The position numbers and the translations under genes are program-made. Positions 1 through 6,075 of a stretch of 7,127 nucleotides of DNA are shown piece by piece. Each line of letters opens with the position of its first letter. Within the stretch, counting starts at the first letter, position 1. This DNA is from JBBTSQ01 sp039795895 (GTDB lineage Bacteria; Patescibacteriota; Minisyncoccia; Phycocordibacterales; JBAYGS01): NCBI GenBank assembly GCA_039795895.1, contig JBDKKW010000027.1, positions 1 through 7,127 on the forward strand, read 5' to 3'. The notes beneath the pieces are model-generated. The model was not told where the DNA came from. It saw only the letters and a program-made list of their open reading frames with translations, and made no database searches.

Positions 1-1
1 G

Positions 2-1156
2 CCTCCCGTAAAGAACTACAAACCAACCGAGACAGGGGAGTCACCGCTCGCCTCTATTTCAGAATGGGTCAATACAACGTGCCCAACCTGTGGAGGAAAA
101 GCTAAGCGAGAAACCGACACCATGCCAAATTGGGCTGGTTCGTCTTGGTACTATCTCCGCTACATCGACCCCAAAAACGACACGCAATTTGTATCTCCAG
201 AGAAACTCGCATATTGGTCTAACTCTGAACTAGCAACTAAAAACTATCAACTAAAAACTGGCCCTGTGGACTGGTACAACGGGGGAATGGAACACACCAC
301 GCTCCACCTTTTGTATTCTCGCTTCTGGCACAAATTCCTCTACGACCTCAAGCTCGTCCCAACAGCTGAGCCGTACCAAAAGCGTACTTCACACGGACTA
401 ATTTTGGCAAAAGGGGGAGTGAAGATGAGTAAGTCTGTCGGCAACGTCGTAAACCCAGACACGATAGTTGAGACGGTGGGGGCCGACACCTTGCGCATCT
501 ACGAAATGTTTATGGGTCCATTTGATCAGGCAATTGCGTGGGATACCGATAGTATTGCTGGATCAAGACGATTTATCGAACGAGTATGGAATTACGTACA
601 AACTTGGCTAGACAATAGAAAAAAAGATCCCAAAGAAGACTACGAGGAAAACGGCACCCTTTCTAACAACAAAGAAATTGATATCGCATTACACCAAACC
701 ACCAAAAAGGTTACAGAAGATATAGAGGGAATGAATTTTAACACAGCGATTTCCACCTTAATGATATTTCTGGGCGAAATTAGAAAAGAACGAGAGGGGC
801 TTTTTACCAAAAATACACCGATAACCCAAAAGCAACTAGAAACTTTAATAAAACTTATTTCGCCTTTCGCGCCACACGTGACCGAAGAGCTTTGGGAGAT
901 GCTCGGGCATAAGGACTCAGTACACACCGCCCCGTGGCCAACCTACGATCCAAAGAAATTAGTTAGTGACACCGTCACCATTGCAGTCCAAATCAATGGC
1001 AAGATGCGAGCAACATTTGTGGCAGACCGCTCAATTTCTGAAGACGAAGCGAAGAAAACTGCTCTTGCACTTCCCGAATCAATCAAGTGGCTCGACGGCA
1101 AGGAACCGAAGAAAGTTATCTACATTTCCGGCAAAATTCTCAGTATCGTGGTCTAG
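2..1156 (+). CDS. leuS: Leucyl-tRNA synthetase, C-terminal half (5' end outside window)
   Basis: Class I synthetase that charges tRNA-Leu in the cytoplasm. The frame is open from base 2, giving 384 visible codons; family members are about 800-870 aa, so the HIGH motif and most of the editing domain lie upstream. Visible in order: a zinc-type CPTC pair (fragment residues 27-30), the active-site stretch ETDTMPNWAGSSWYY just after it, the catalytic block GPVDWYNGGMEH near residue 87, KMSKS at fragment residues 141-145 (bases 422-436), then the helical anticodon-binding domain (SPFAPHVTEELWE) and the small C-terminal domain ending KVIYISGKILSIVV. That ending matches the usual LeuRS terminus (KVIYVPGK.LN.VV), so the gene is complete at its 3' end. 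The stop is TAG 1154-1156, and its TA is the first base pair of an inverted-repeat element. No ordinary intrinsic terminator follows. The ATG at 122 is internal, not the start. Confidence 0.97.
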   Translation, partial: PPVKNYKPTETGESPLASISEWVNTTCPTCGGKAKRETDTMPNWAGSSWYYLRYIDPKNDTQFVSPEKLAYWSNSELATKNYQLKTGPVDWYNGGMEHTTLHLLYSRFWHKFLYDLKLVPTAEPYQKRTSHGLILAKGGVKMSKSVGNVVNPDTIVETVGADTLRIYEMFMGPFDQAIAWDTDSIAGSRRFIERVWNYVQTWLDNRKKDPKEDYEENGTLSNNKEIDIALHQTTKKVTEDIEGMNFNTAISTLMIFLGEIRKEREGLFTKNTPITQKQLETLIKLISPFAPHVTEELWEMLGHKDSVHTAPWPTYDPKKLVSDTVTIAVQINGKMRATFVADRSISEDEAKKTALALPESIKWLDGKEPKKVIYISGKILSIVV

Positions 1157-1276
1157 TGCTCAAAATAAAATCATCTGCTTTGTCGCCGACTCCGTTCGTT
1201 CCCGCGTCGTATGTATATATACGACTTGGTCACAATACTCGCCAGCTTCGCGCATCTAAATTTATTTTGAGCACTA
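1154..1276. repeat. 123-bp near-palindromic element with 16-bp perfect inverted ends (MITE-like candidate)
   Basis: The left end TAGTGCTCAAAATAAA (1154-1169) is the exact reverse complement of the right end (1261-1276). The ends are 91 bp apart. A second inverted pair, GTCGTAT (1206-1212) and ATACGAC (1219-1225), sits at the exact centre of the element, and the segments between pair only partly. The whole unit is therefore one long imperfect palindrome. Both outer ends are TA, which would fit a TA target duplication of the IS630/Tc1-mariner kind; that is inference. It contains no credible protein. The left end supplies the leuS stop codon. No T-run follows the right arm, so it is a poor intrinsic terminator, although its transcript could fold into a long hairpin protecting the leuS mRNA 3' end. 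Confidence 0.6.
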
Positions 1277-1310
1277 TCCCGAGGGGAGATTGCTAGGTGG
1301 ATAACTAAGC

Positions 1311-1339
1311 TTTACAAAGATATGCAATGGTAGTATAAT
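1311..1339 (+). promoter_or_regulatory. Near-consensus sigma70-type promoter of the 61-aa gene
   Basis: TTTACA (1311-1316) and TATAAT (1334-1339) are separated by exactly 17 bp. The -10 is a perfect consensus and the -35 matches 5 of 6. Transcription should start near 1346-1347, leaving a leader of about 39 nt. This is the best-matching promoter in the window. Confidence 0.8.
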
Positions 1340-1385
1340 ACCCCCCAGAGCAGTAAACCCATCGGAAACAAGAGAAAGGAGTGTT

Positions 1386-1571
1386 ATGACTAAGTCAGCT
1401 AAAAAGCCAGGCGGTCAGCGCATCAAAGTCTTGTGGAATGAGAAGGGTGTTGGATCGACCATACCGATTCGTCGCTTAAGCGAAGTCACCCCAACGCCTC
1501 CATGGTGGATTCCCCGTAAGCCTGGTCAAACGGGTCCGAGTCGGCCTTACCTCTATCTCGAGGGGCTGTAA
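1386..1571 (+). CDS. Hypothetical small basic Pro/Trp-rich protein, 61 aa
   Basis: I do not recognise this family. The gene is well supported by context: near-consensus promoter, Shine-Dalgarno AAAGGAG (1375-1381) four bases before the ATG, stop TAA 1569-1571, and a strong terminator starting 8 bases later. The protein has 11 Lys/Arg against 3 Glu and no Asp, 9 prolines, 7 glycines and 3 tryptophans (W17, W40, W41). The N-terminal third is Lys/Gly-rich (KSAKKPGGQRIKVLW). The C-terminal third is Pro-rich, with a PPWWIPRKPGQ segment and the ending PYLYLEGL. There is no signal peptide, membrane segment or cysteine. High basicity suggests nucleic-acid or ribosome binding, but that is a guess. It is monocistronic, and the strong signals predict high expression. 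A structured RNA with a chance reading frame is the main alternative. Confidence 0.72.
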   Translation: MTKSAKKPGGQRIKVLWNEKGVGSTIPIRRLSEVTPTPPWWIPRKPGQTGPSRPYLYLEGL

Positions 1572-1578
1572 CTCACCC

Positions 1579-1612
1579 CAGCTCGCACATCCTGTGCGAG
1601 CTGTTTTCTTTT
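1579..1612 (+). terminator. Strong intrinsic terminator of the 61-aa gene
   Basis: A perfect 11-bp stem, CAGCTCGCACA (1579-1589) with TGTGCGAGCTG (1593-1603), closes on a TCC loop and is followed directly by TTTTCTTTT (1604-1612). Confidence 0.92.
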
Positions 1613-1614
1613 GC

Positions 1615-1657
1615 CAATTTTACCCATACCAATTCTAATTGTATGGTTGTAAAATTG
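1615..1657. repeat. 43-bp AT-rich imperfect palindrome upstream of trpS promoter
   Basis: CAATTTTAC (1615-1623) pairs with GTAAAATTG (1649-1657). Inside it CCATAC (1624-1629) pairs with GTATGG (1641-1646), and AATT/AATT lies at the tip, with one 2-base bulge. There is no T-run on either side, so it is not a clear terminator. It lies upstream of the trpS promoter and so is outside the main trpS transcript; it could be an operator or a remnant of a palindromic repeat. Confidence 0.5.
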
Positions 1658-1661
1658 AGCA

Positions 1662-1690
1662 CCCAGCACTTTTAGCAAAAAGGTGCTGGG
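1662..1690. repeat. 8-bp inverted repeat upstream of trpS promoter
   Basis: CCCAGCAC (1662-1669) pairs with GTGCTGGG (1683-1690) across a 13-base A/T-rich loop. No T-run follows in either direction, so termination is unlikely. It sits about 30 bp upstream of the trpS -10 hexamer. The preceding bases TTGAGCAC (1655-1662) match the end of the 1154-1276 element over 8 bp. Confidence 0.45.
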
Positions 1691-1719
1691 GCGACTCTCT
1701 GGTATCTACCGTCTACTCT

Positions 1720-1728
1720 TGGTATACT
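1720..1728 (+). promoter_or_regulatory. Extended -10 promoter giving leaderless trpS mRNA
   Basis: TGG-TATACT (1720-1728) is an extended -10 element, and no good -35 is visible at the right distance. The hexamer ends 7 bases before the ATG (1736), so transcription should begin on or next to the start codon. No Shine-Dalgarno is present before the ATG. Confidence 0.65.
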
Positions 1729-1735
1729 GTCTGGC

Positions 1736-2701
1736 ATGGAAAAATTATCTAAAAAAGTCCTCCTCTCAGGTGTAAAGCCGACTGGCCGGCCACATATTGG
1801 CAATTACTTCGGCGCAATGAAGCAAATGGTTGATCTTCAAAACGCACATCCAGATGCGGAGAAATTTTATATGCTCGCTGATTATCATGGCCTCAATTTC
1901 ATCCAAGATGCAAAAATGATGCGTCAAAACATCATTGACCTCGCCCTCGACTATCTCGCTATCGGCCTTGATCCAAAGAAATCAGTAATTTTTAAACAAT
2001 CAGATGTCTCGGCACACACCGAGCTCGCATGGATTTTCGATACCATCACCACAATGCCGTATTTGATGCGCGCGCATGCCTTCAAAGACGCTGAAGCGAA
2101 GGACAAAGAAATTAGTGTGGGCACCTTCAACTATCCAATGCTGATGGCAGCCGATATTCTTCTCTACGACGCGACCCACGTCCCTGTCGGCCAAGATCAA
2201 AAGCAACACATCGAGTATGCGCGAGATACTGCGGAGAAATTTAATCGTGTATTCGGAAACACCCTGACCCTCCCTGAGCCTATGATTTTAAAAGATGTCG
2301 CTATCGTCCCTGGTACTGATGGTCAGAAGATGAGCAAAAGCTACGGTAACACCATCCCTTTGTTTGCTACCGACGAAGAGATTAGAAAAGCCGTGATGAG
2401 TATTGTGACTGATTCTTCAGGCGGAGTACCAAAAAATGTGCATGAGATCCATAAACTCTTCCGTACGGAAGCGGAACTCAACAAGCTGTACACCGAAAAA
2501 GCAGGGAAGTACAAAGACCTCAAAGAAGCTCTTGCTACCGACGTTTCTGCTTTTATTAAACCACTTCGAGAGAAACGAGAAGCTCTTGCAAAAGACTTGA
2601 ATCACGTTCTCGCCGTCCTCAAAGACGGAGGCATTCGCGCTCGTGCGAAGGCAGATACAAAGATGGATGAGGTGCGGAAAGCGATTGGGGTGGCACTGTA
2701 A
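1736..2701 (+). CDS. trpS: Tryptophanyl-tRNA synthetase
   Basis: Class I synthetase that charges tRNA-Trp with tryptophan. At 321 aa it is a normal bacterial length. The Rossmann-fold signature SGVKPTGRPHIGNYFGA spans residues 11-27, with the HIGH-type motif HIGN at 20-23. The TrpRS-specific MAADILLYDATHVPVGQDQKQH stretch lies near residues 139-160, and KMSKS is at 198-202 within GTDGQKMSKSYGN. All expected catalytic motifs are intact. The start is fixed by the family N-terminus and by an extended -10 element ending 7 bases upstream, which implies leaderless translation. The gene is monocistronic: it is separated from the 61-aa gene by that gene's terminator and ends just before its own terminator at 2708. 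No T-box or tryptophan-dependent leader is visible, and a leaderless mRNA would leave no room for one. Confidence 0.97.
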   Translation: MEKLSKKVLLSGVKPTGRPHIGNYFGAMKQMVDLQNAHPDAEKFYMLADYHGLNFIQDAKMMRQNIIDLALDYLAIGLDPKKSVIFKQSDVSAHTELAWIFDTITTMPYLMRAHAFKDAEAKDKEISVGTFNYPMLMAADILLYDATHVPVGQDQKQHIEYARDTAEKFNRVFGNTLTLPEPMILKDVAIVPGTDGQKMSKSYGNTIPLFATDEEIRKAVMSIVTDSSGGVPKNVHEIHKLFRTEAELNKLYTEKAGKYKDLKEALATDVSAFIKPLREKREALAKDLNHVLAVLKDGGIRARAKADTKMDEVRKAIGVAL

Positions 2702-2707
2702 GTGAGA

Positions 2708-2755
2708 GAAAAGCCCCGTCCCGCTTCGCCGAGGCTTCGCAGGACGGGACTTTTC
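2708..2755 (+). terminator. Terminator after trpS, potentially bidirectional
   Basis: Bases 2708-2721 pair with 2742-2755 over 14 bp with one mismatch (C2714/A2749). The stem begins in GAAAAG and ends in CTTTTC, so A and T tracts flank a GC core and it could act in both directions. The 20-base loop contains GCTTCGC twice (2723-2729 and 2734-2740). The left arm resembles the aspS terminator almost base for base. Confidence 0.8.
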
Positions 2756-2839
2756 ATTTGTATACCAAGTATAGCATACTCGACCCACACCACACAACGG
2801 TGACAAAACTCCCGCAACTTGACATAGTGCAAAATTATG

Positions 2840-2868
2840 TGGACTCACGATATGTGTGTTGCTATACT
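2840..2868 (+). promoter_or_regulatory. Extended -10 promoter of the ABC transporter gene
   Basis: TGC-TATACT (2860-2868) is an extended -10 element. A partial -35, TGGACT (2840-2845; 4 of 6), lies 17 bp upstream. The expected transcription start is near 2875. This overlaps the GTG at 2856, so that codon would not be in the mRNA. Confidence 0.6.
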
Positions 2869-2912
2869 ATACGTTCACGTGCGAAAAATATTTACCATCT
2901 AAAAAAATCTTT

Positions 2913-4658
2913 GTGATAAAAAAAATACTACAACTACTACGACCATTTTGGGGAACACTTGGTGTGCTCACTTTTTTTGTATTTTTGATGGAGGCCATTA
3001 ACCTTGCCCAACCCTACTATTGGGGCAAGCTCGTTGATGGATTTTTCAAAGGAGATTCAGCTCGAATCGCACATCTACTGTGGGTGATTGGTGGTATTAT
3101 GCTCGCCGACGTTCTTCTTGAGTATATTCATAGCTTGATTGAAAACAGCAAATTCATCTTTCGAATTAGTCGTGTAATTGATATACACACCGTCACCCGA
3201 GCATCATCACTTTCGTTGGGTCAAATCACTAGTCAAAACTCAGGTTTCCGTCAAAAGGTAGCCAACCAAGGCTCAAACGCCCTCCAGAACAGTATCCAGA
3301 TGGCACTCTATGACACCTTGCCACTTGTAGCGCTCATGCTAATCGCCTTTGTATTTCTCTTTTTGAGTAACGCGATTTTGGGATACATCGTGTTGATTAC
3401 CGTGGCAGTCTCTTTATCGATTTCAATCCCTTCGAGCATCAGGATGGCAAAGATTGTGCGAAGGTATCGCGAAATGGACGATAAAGTTGGTCAGCAGTAC
3501 TCTGAAATCTTGCGTTCACTCCCACTCATTCTTCTTTCTGCTCAAGAAAAAGAAACGGTTGCCCGATACGAACAAGACTATACGCATGCAACCAATTTTG
3601 CTGAAAAAATTTGGTTTAAATACCTCACCGTTGTCGTCTTGCCGAGAGACCTATTGAGCAAAATTGGAAACTTGGTACTCATTGGATTTGGAGCAACACT
3701 TGTGTTGCAAGGAAGTATCACCGCGGGATCACTCGTAACCATTCTCGCGTGGGCAAACATGGTTTTTACACGCACGGAACGTATTGCAAAACTTCTCCGT
3801 CGTTTTGTGATTATGTCCGTCGATGTTGCTCGCTACTTTGAAATTGTTGACCTCAAACCAACGATCGCACCAAATCCCGATGGCTTCAAAATAGAGACCA
3901 TCGCACAAGGTATCGAATTTAAAAATGTCTCCTTCTCGTACCCTGAAAGCAAAAATGATAACAACGCCCTCCACAGCATCTCATTTACCATCAAGAAAGG
4001 TGAGGTGTGTGCGATTGTAGGACATTCGGGAGCTGGAAAATCGACGATTATCAATCTAATACTGCGTGGTTTTGACCCACAAGAGGGAGCAGTGCTGGTA
4101 GATGGTAAGAATCTCAGAGAAATCGAGATTGGTAGTTTCCGAAAGCAGGTAGGCTACGTAGAACAGCAGGTTCGTCTCTGGGATGATACATTGCGAGTCA
4201 ACCTTTTGTTTGGCATCAAGCATCCTGAGTTGATTACTGAAGAAATATTGCGGGCAGTGGCCGAGCAATCAAAAATTAGTAGCTTCTTTGACCGATTACC
4301 GAATGGCTTCGATACCAAGATTGGCGAAAATGGTGTCCGACTCTCGGGTGGCGAAAGACAACGTGTCGCCATTGCTCGAGCATTGCTCCGTAATCCAAAG
4401 CTTTTGATTCTCGATGAAGCTACCAACAGTCTCGACACCATCAATGACGCCCACATTCAGCAGGCGATGCGCGATGCCATGAAAGGCAAGACGGGCATTA
4501 TCATTGCTCACCGCCTTTCGACGATCAGCCACGCAGATAAAATTATCGTAATGGAAAAAGGAAGGGTTGCAGGTATAGGCAATCATCAAGAGCTCTTGGT
4601 CTCGTGTAAAGAATACAAGGAACTAGTTGAGAAAGAAGGTCAGGTAATTATTGATTAA
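2913..4658 (+). CDS. ABC exporter half-transporter (membrane domain fused to ATPase)
   Basis: An inner-membrane ATP-driven exporter, probably acting as a dimer; the substrate cannot be read from sequence. I take GTG 2913 as the start (581 aa). The frame is open back to GTG 2856 (600 aa), but that codon lies inside the promoter, while 2913 gives the usual start (MIKKILQLLRPFW). No clear Shine-Dalgarno is seen. Hydrophobic segments lie near residues 15-36, 53-73, 133-172 (two helices) and 238-285 (two helices), the six-helix exporter pattern. The ATPase domain from about 333 has Walker A GHSGAGKST (370), a Q-loop in VEQQVRLWDDTL, signature LSGGERQ (477), Walker B LLILDEA (497), D-loop NSLD and the switch histidine H533 in AHRLST. 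All are canonical, so it should hydrolyse ATP. No terminator separates it from aspS 38 bp downstream, so read-through is likely. It resembles lipid/peptide/drug exporters of the MsbA/LmrA type. Confidence 0.93.
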   Translation: MIKKILQLLRPFWGTLGVLTFFVFLMEAINLAQPYYWGKLVDGFFKGDSARIAHLLWVIGGIMLADVLLEYIHSLIENSKFIFRISRVIDIHTVTRASSLSLGQITSQNSGFRQKVANQGSNALQNSIQMALYDTLPLVALMLIAFVFLFLSNAILGYIVLITVAVSLSISIPSSIRMAKIVRRYREMDDKVGQQYSEILRSLPLILLSAQEKETVARYEQDYTHATNFAEKIWFKYLTVVVLPRDLLSKIGNLVLIGFGATLVLQGSITAGSLVTILAWANMVFTRTERIAKLLRRFVIMSVDVARYFEIVDLKPTIAPNPDGFKIETIAQGIEFKNVSFSYPESKNDNNALHSISFTIKKGEVCAIVGHSGAGKSTIINLILRGFDPQEGAVLVDGKNLREIEIGSFRKQVGYVEQQVRLWDDTLRVNLLFGIKHPELITEEILRAVAEQSKISSFFDRLPNGFDTKIGENGVRLSGGERQRVAIARALLRNPKLLILDEATNSLDTINDAHIQQAMRDAMKGKTGIIIAHRLSTISHADKIIVMEKGRVAGIGNHQELLVSCKEYKELVEKEGQVIID

Positions 4659-4681
4659 GACTCCCCAAAAATTGGATTTTC

Positions 4682-4690
4682 TGCTATAGT
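4682..4690 (+). promoter_or_regulatory. Extended -10 promoter giving leaderless aspS mRNA
   Basis: TGC-TATAGT (4682-4690) ends 6 bases before the aspS ATG (4697), and no -35 is visible at 16-18 bp. The start site would fall on the ATG. No Shine-Dalgarno is present. It lies in the short gap after the ABC gene, so aspS may have both its own leaderless transcript and read-through from upstream. Confidence 0.62.
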
Positions 4691-4696
4691 TTCGCA

Positions 4697-6028
4697 ATGG
4701 AACGAACATATATCAAAGATTTGTCGGAAAAGGTAGGTACCGAAGTCAGTATTTCTGGCTCAGTAGACGTGCGTCGAGACCAGGGTAAACTCATCTTTTT
4801 TGAGTTTCGAGATATGACCGGAAAGATTCAGGGAGTGATTTTGCCAAACGCAAAAGAAGCGCATGCCGTAGGAAGCACCCTTCGTCCTGAATGGGTGGTC
4901 TCTGTACACGGCAAGGTAAACGCTCGCCCAGAAAAGAATATCCAAAAAGACAAACCAAACGGCACGATCGAACTCGAGATTTTGGGCATTACTGTTATTT
5001 CTGAGGCAAAGGAATTACCGTTTGAACTTGGGACTGAAGTCAACCTTGATACCCACCTCGATAATTTTCCATTTACCCTAAGAAGTCCGCGCAGTCGAGA
5101 TATTTTTAAGATGCAGTCGGCTATTTTAAATGCCTACCGAAACTCTCTCGCTTCACAACAATTTACTGAATTTATCGCACCCGCACTCGTCGGTGGCGAT
5201 GCTGAAGGTGGAGCGGCAGCGTTCAAGGTTGATTACTTTTATGAAAAGTCAGCCTTTCTTGCTACTAGCCCGCAACTCTACAAGCAAATCATGGTAGGGG
5301 CATTTGAACGTGCCTTTACTATTGCAAAAGTCTTCCGCGCTGAAAAGAGTGCTACTACACGACACGTCTCTGAAATCACTCAGATGGACTTTGAGATGGG
5401 TTTTATCAAAGATGAGTCCGATGTTATGCGTGTCCTTGAAAACGTGATTCGTGACACCGTCAAAGCAGTAAGTGCCGAGCACGCTGATATGTTTCTACGA
5501 TTCAAGACCAATCCTCCTCTTATTCCTGCAAAAATTCCAACCTTCACTCTCAAAGAAGCTCACGCACTTATTACAAAGGAATTTGGTCGCGTCATTGAAG
5601 ATGTAAATGATATGGCACCCGAGGATGAACGCCAGCTATGTGAATACGCCAAAAAGAATTTGGGTTCTGACTTTGTATTTATCACCCGATTCCCGACAAA
5701 AAAGCGTGCATTCTATACCTACGAAGATCCGACCGAAGCTCCATATTCTCGAGGCTTTGACCTGCTTTTCCGAGGACTTGAGATAAATAGTGGCGCACAA
5801 CGTATCCACAACTATGAATCACTCATTCAACGCATGAAGGACCGAGGACTTGATCCGGAAAAGTTCTCATTCTACCTCCAGGCATTTAAGTACGGTATGC
5901 CTCCGCACGGTGGCTCCTCAACTGGACTTGAGCGATTCACTGCTCGAATGCTTGAAATTCCAAACGTAAAGGAAGCAACCGCTTTCCCAAGAGACATGAA
6001 TCGAATCGATAATTTACTGTCACAGTAG
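4697..6028 (+). CDS. aspS: Aspartyl-tRNA synthetase, archaeal/eukaryotic-type (short, no GAD domain)
   Basis: Class II synthetase that charges tRNA-Asp, and possibly tRNA-Asn if non-discriminating. At 443 aa it is far shorter than the bacterial type (about 590 aa) and runs from anticodon-binding domain to catalytic core without the GAD insertion. An OB-fold anticodon domain occupies about residues 1-105. The Asp-specific TSPQLYKQ (not the AsnRS SGQL form) is near 190. Motif 2 FRAE is at 213-216, followed by RHVSEITQMDFEM, then GLEINSGAQRIH, and motif 3 GLERF starts at 410. The end AFPRDMNRI is typical of the archaeal type. At anticodon-recognition positions it reads SVDVRRDQG (22-30), with Asp24 and Gln29 where better-studied enzymes carry Trp/His or Leu/His, so tRNA specificity cannot be predicted. 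The ATG is supported by the promoter 6 bases upstream. It ends at TAG 6026-6028, just before the shared terminator. Confidence 0.96.
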   Translation: MERTYIKDLSEKVGTEVSISGSVDVRRDQGKLIFFEFRDMTGKIQGVILPNAKEAHAVGSTLRPEWVVSVHGKVNARPEKNIQKDKPNGTIELEILGITVISEAKELPFELGTEVNLDTHLDNFPFTLRSPRSRDIFKMQSAILNAYRNSLASQQFTEFIAPALVGGDAEGGAAAFKVDYFYEKSAFLATSPQLYKQIMVGAFERAFTIAKVFRAEKSATTRHVSEITQMDFEMGFIKDESDVMRVLENVIRDTVKAVSAEHADMFLRFKTNPPLIPAKIPTFTLKEAHALITKEFGRVIEDVNDMAPEDERQLCEYAKKNLGSDFVFITRFPTKKRAFYTYEDPTEAPYSRGFDLLFRGLEINSGAQRIHNYESLIQRMKDRGLDPEKFSFYLQAFKYGMPPHGGSSTGLERFTARMLEIPNVKEATAFPRDMNRIDNLLSQ

Positions 6029-6032
6029 TCTA

Positions 6033-6075
6033 AAGAAAAAGCCCCGTCTCGCTTCGCGAGACGGGGCTTTTTCTT
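6033..6075. terminator. Bidirectional terminator between convergent aspS and HD hydrolase genes
   Basis: A perfect 20-bp stem (6033-6052 with 6056-6075) closes on a TTC loop. It has an A-tract on the left and TTTTTCTT on the right, so both strands give a GC hairpin followed by a T-run. It starts 4 bases after the aspS stop and overlaps two bases of the stop codon of the minus-strand hydrolase gene. Confidence 0.95.

Noticed and set aside
966..1296. Two plus-strand frames overlapping the leuS 3' end and running into the palindromic element
   Set aside because: They overlap conserved LeuRS coding sequence in another frame, have no start signals, and their products show no domain.
1296..1304. 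GGTGGATAA resembling a DnaA box
   Set aside because: A single 8-of-9 match with no cluster, AT-rich unwinding region or dnaA/dnaN neighbour does not support an origin.
1572..1735. Possible T-box or tryptophan leader for trpS
   Set aside because: No T-box signature or antiterminator is seen, and the promoter position leaves no leader.
2768..2776. Minus-strand TGC-TATACT extended -10 downstream of trpS
   Set aside because: There is no -35 at 16-18 bp, and any transcript would run straight into the bidirectional terminator at 2755-2708. The motif may be chance in an AT-rich gap.
2819..2824. Perfect TTGACA -35 hexamer before the ABC gene
   Set aside because: No -10 lies 16-18 bp downstream; the real -10 at 2863 is 38 bp away.
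2417..2848. 143-aa minus-strand frame opposite trpS
   Set aside because: It lies antisense to conserved TrpRS sequence and across the trpS terminator, with no promoter or ribosome site and no recognisable protein.
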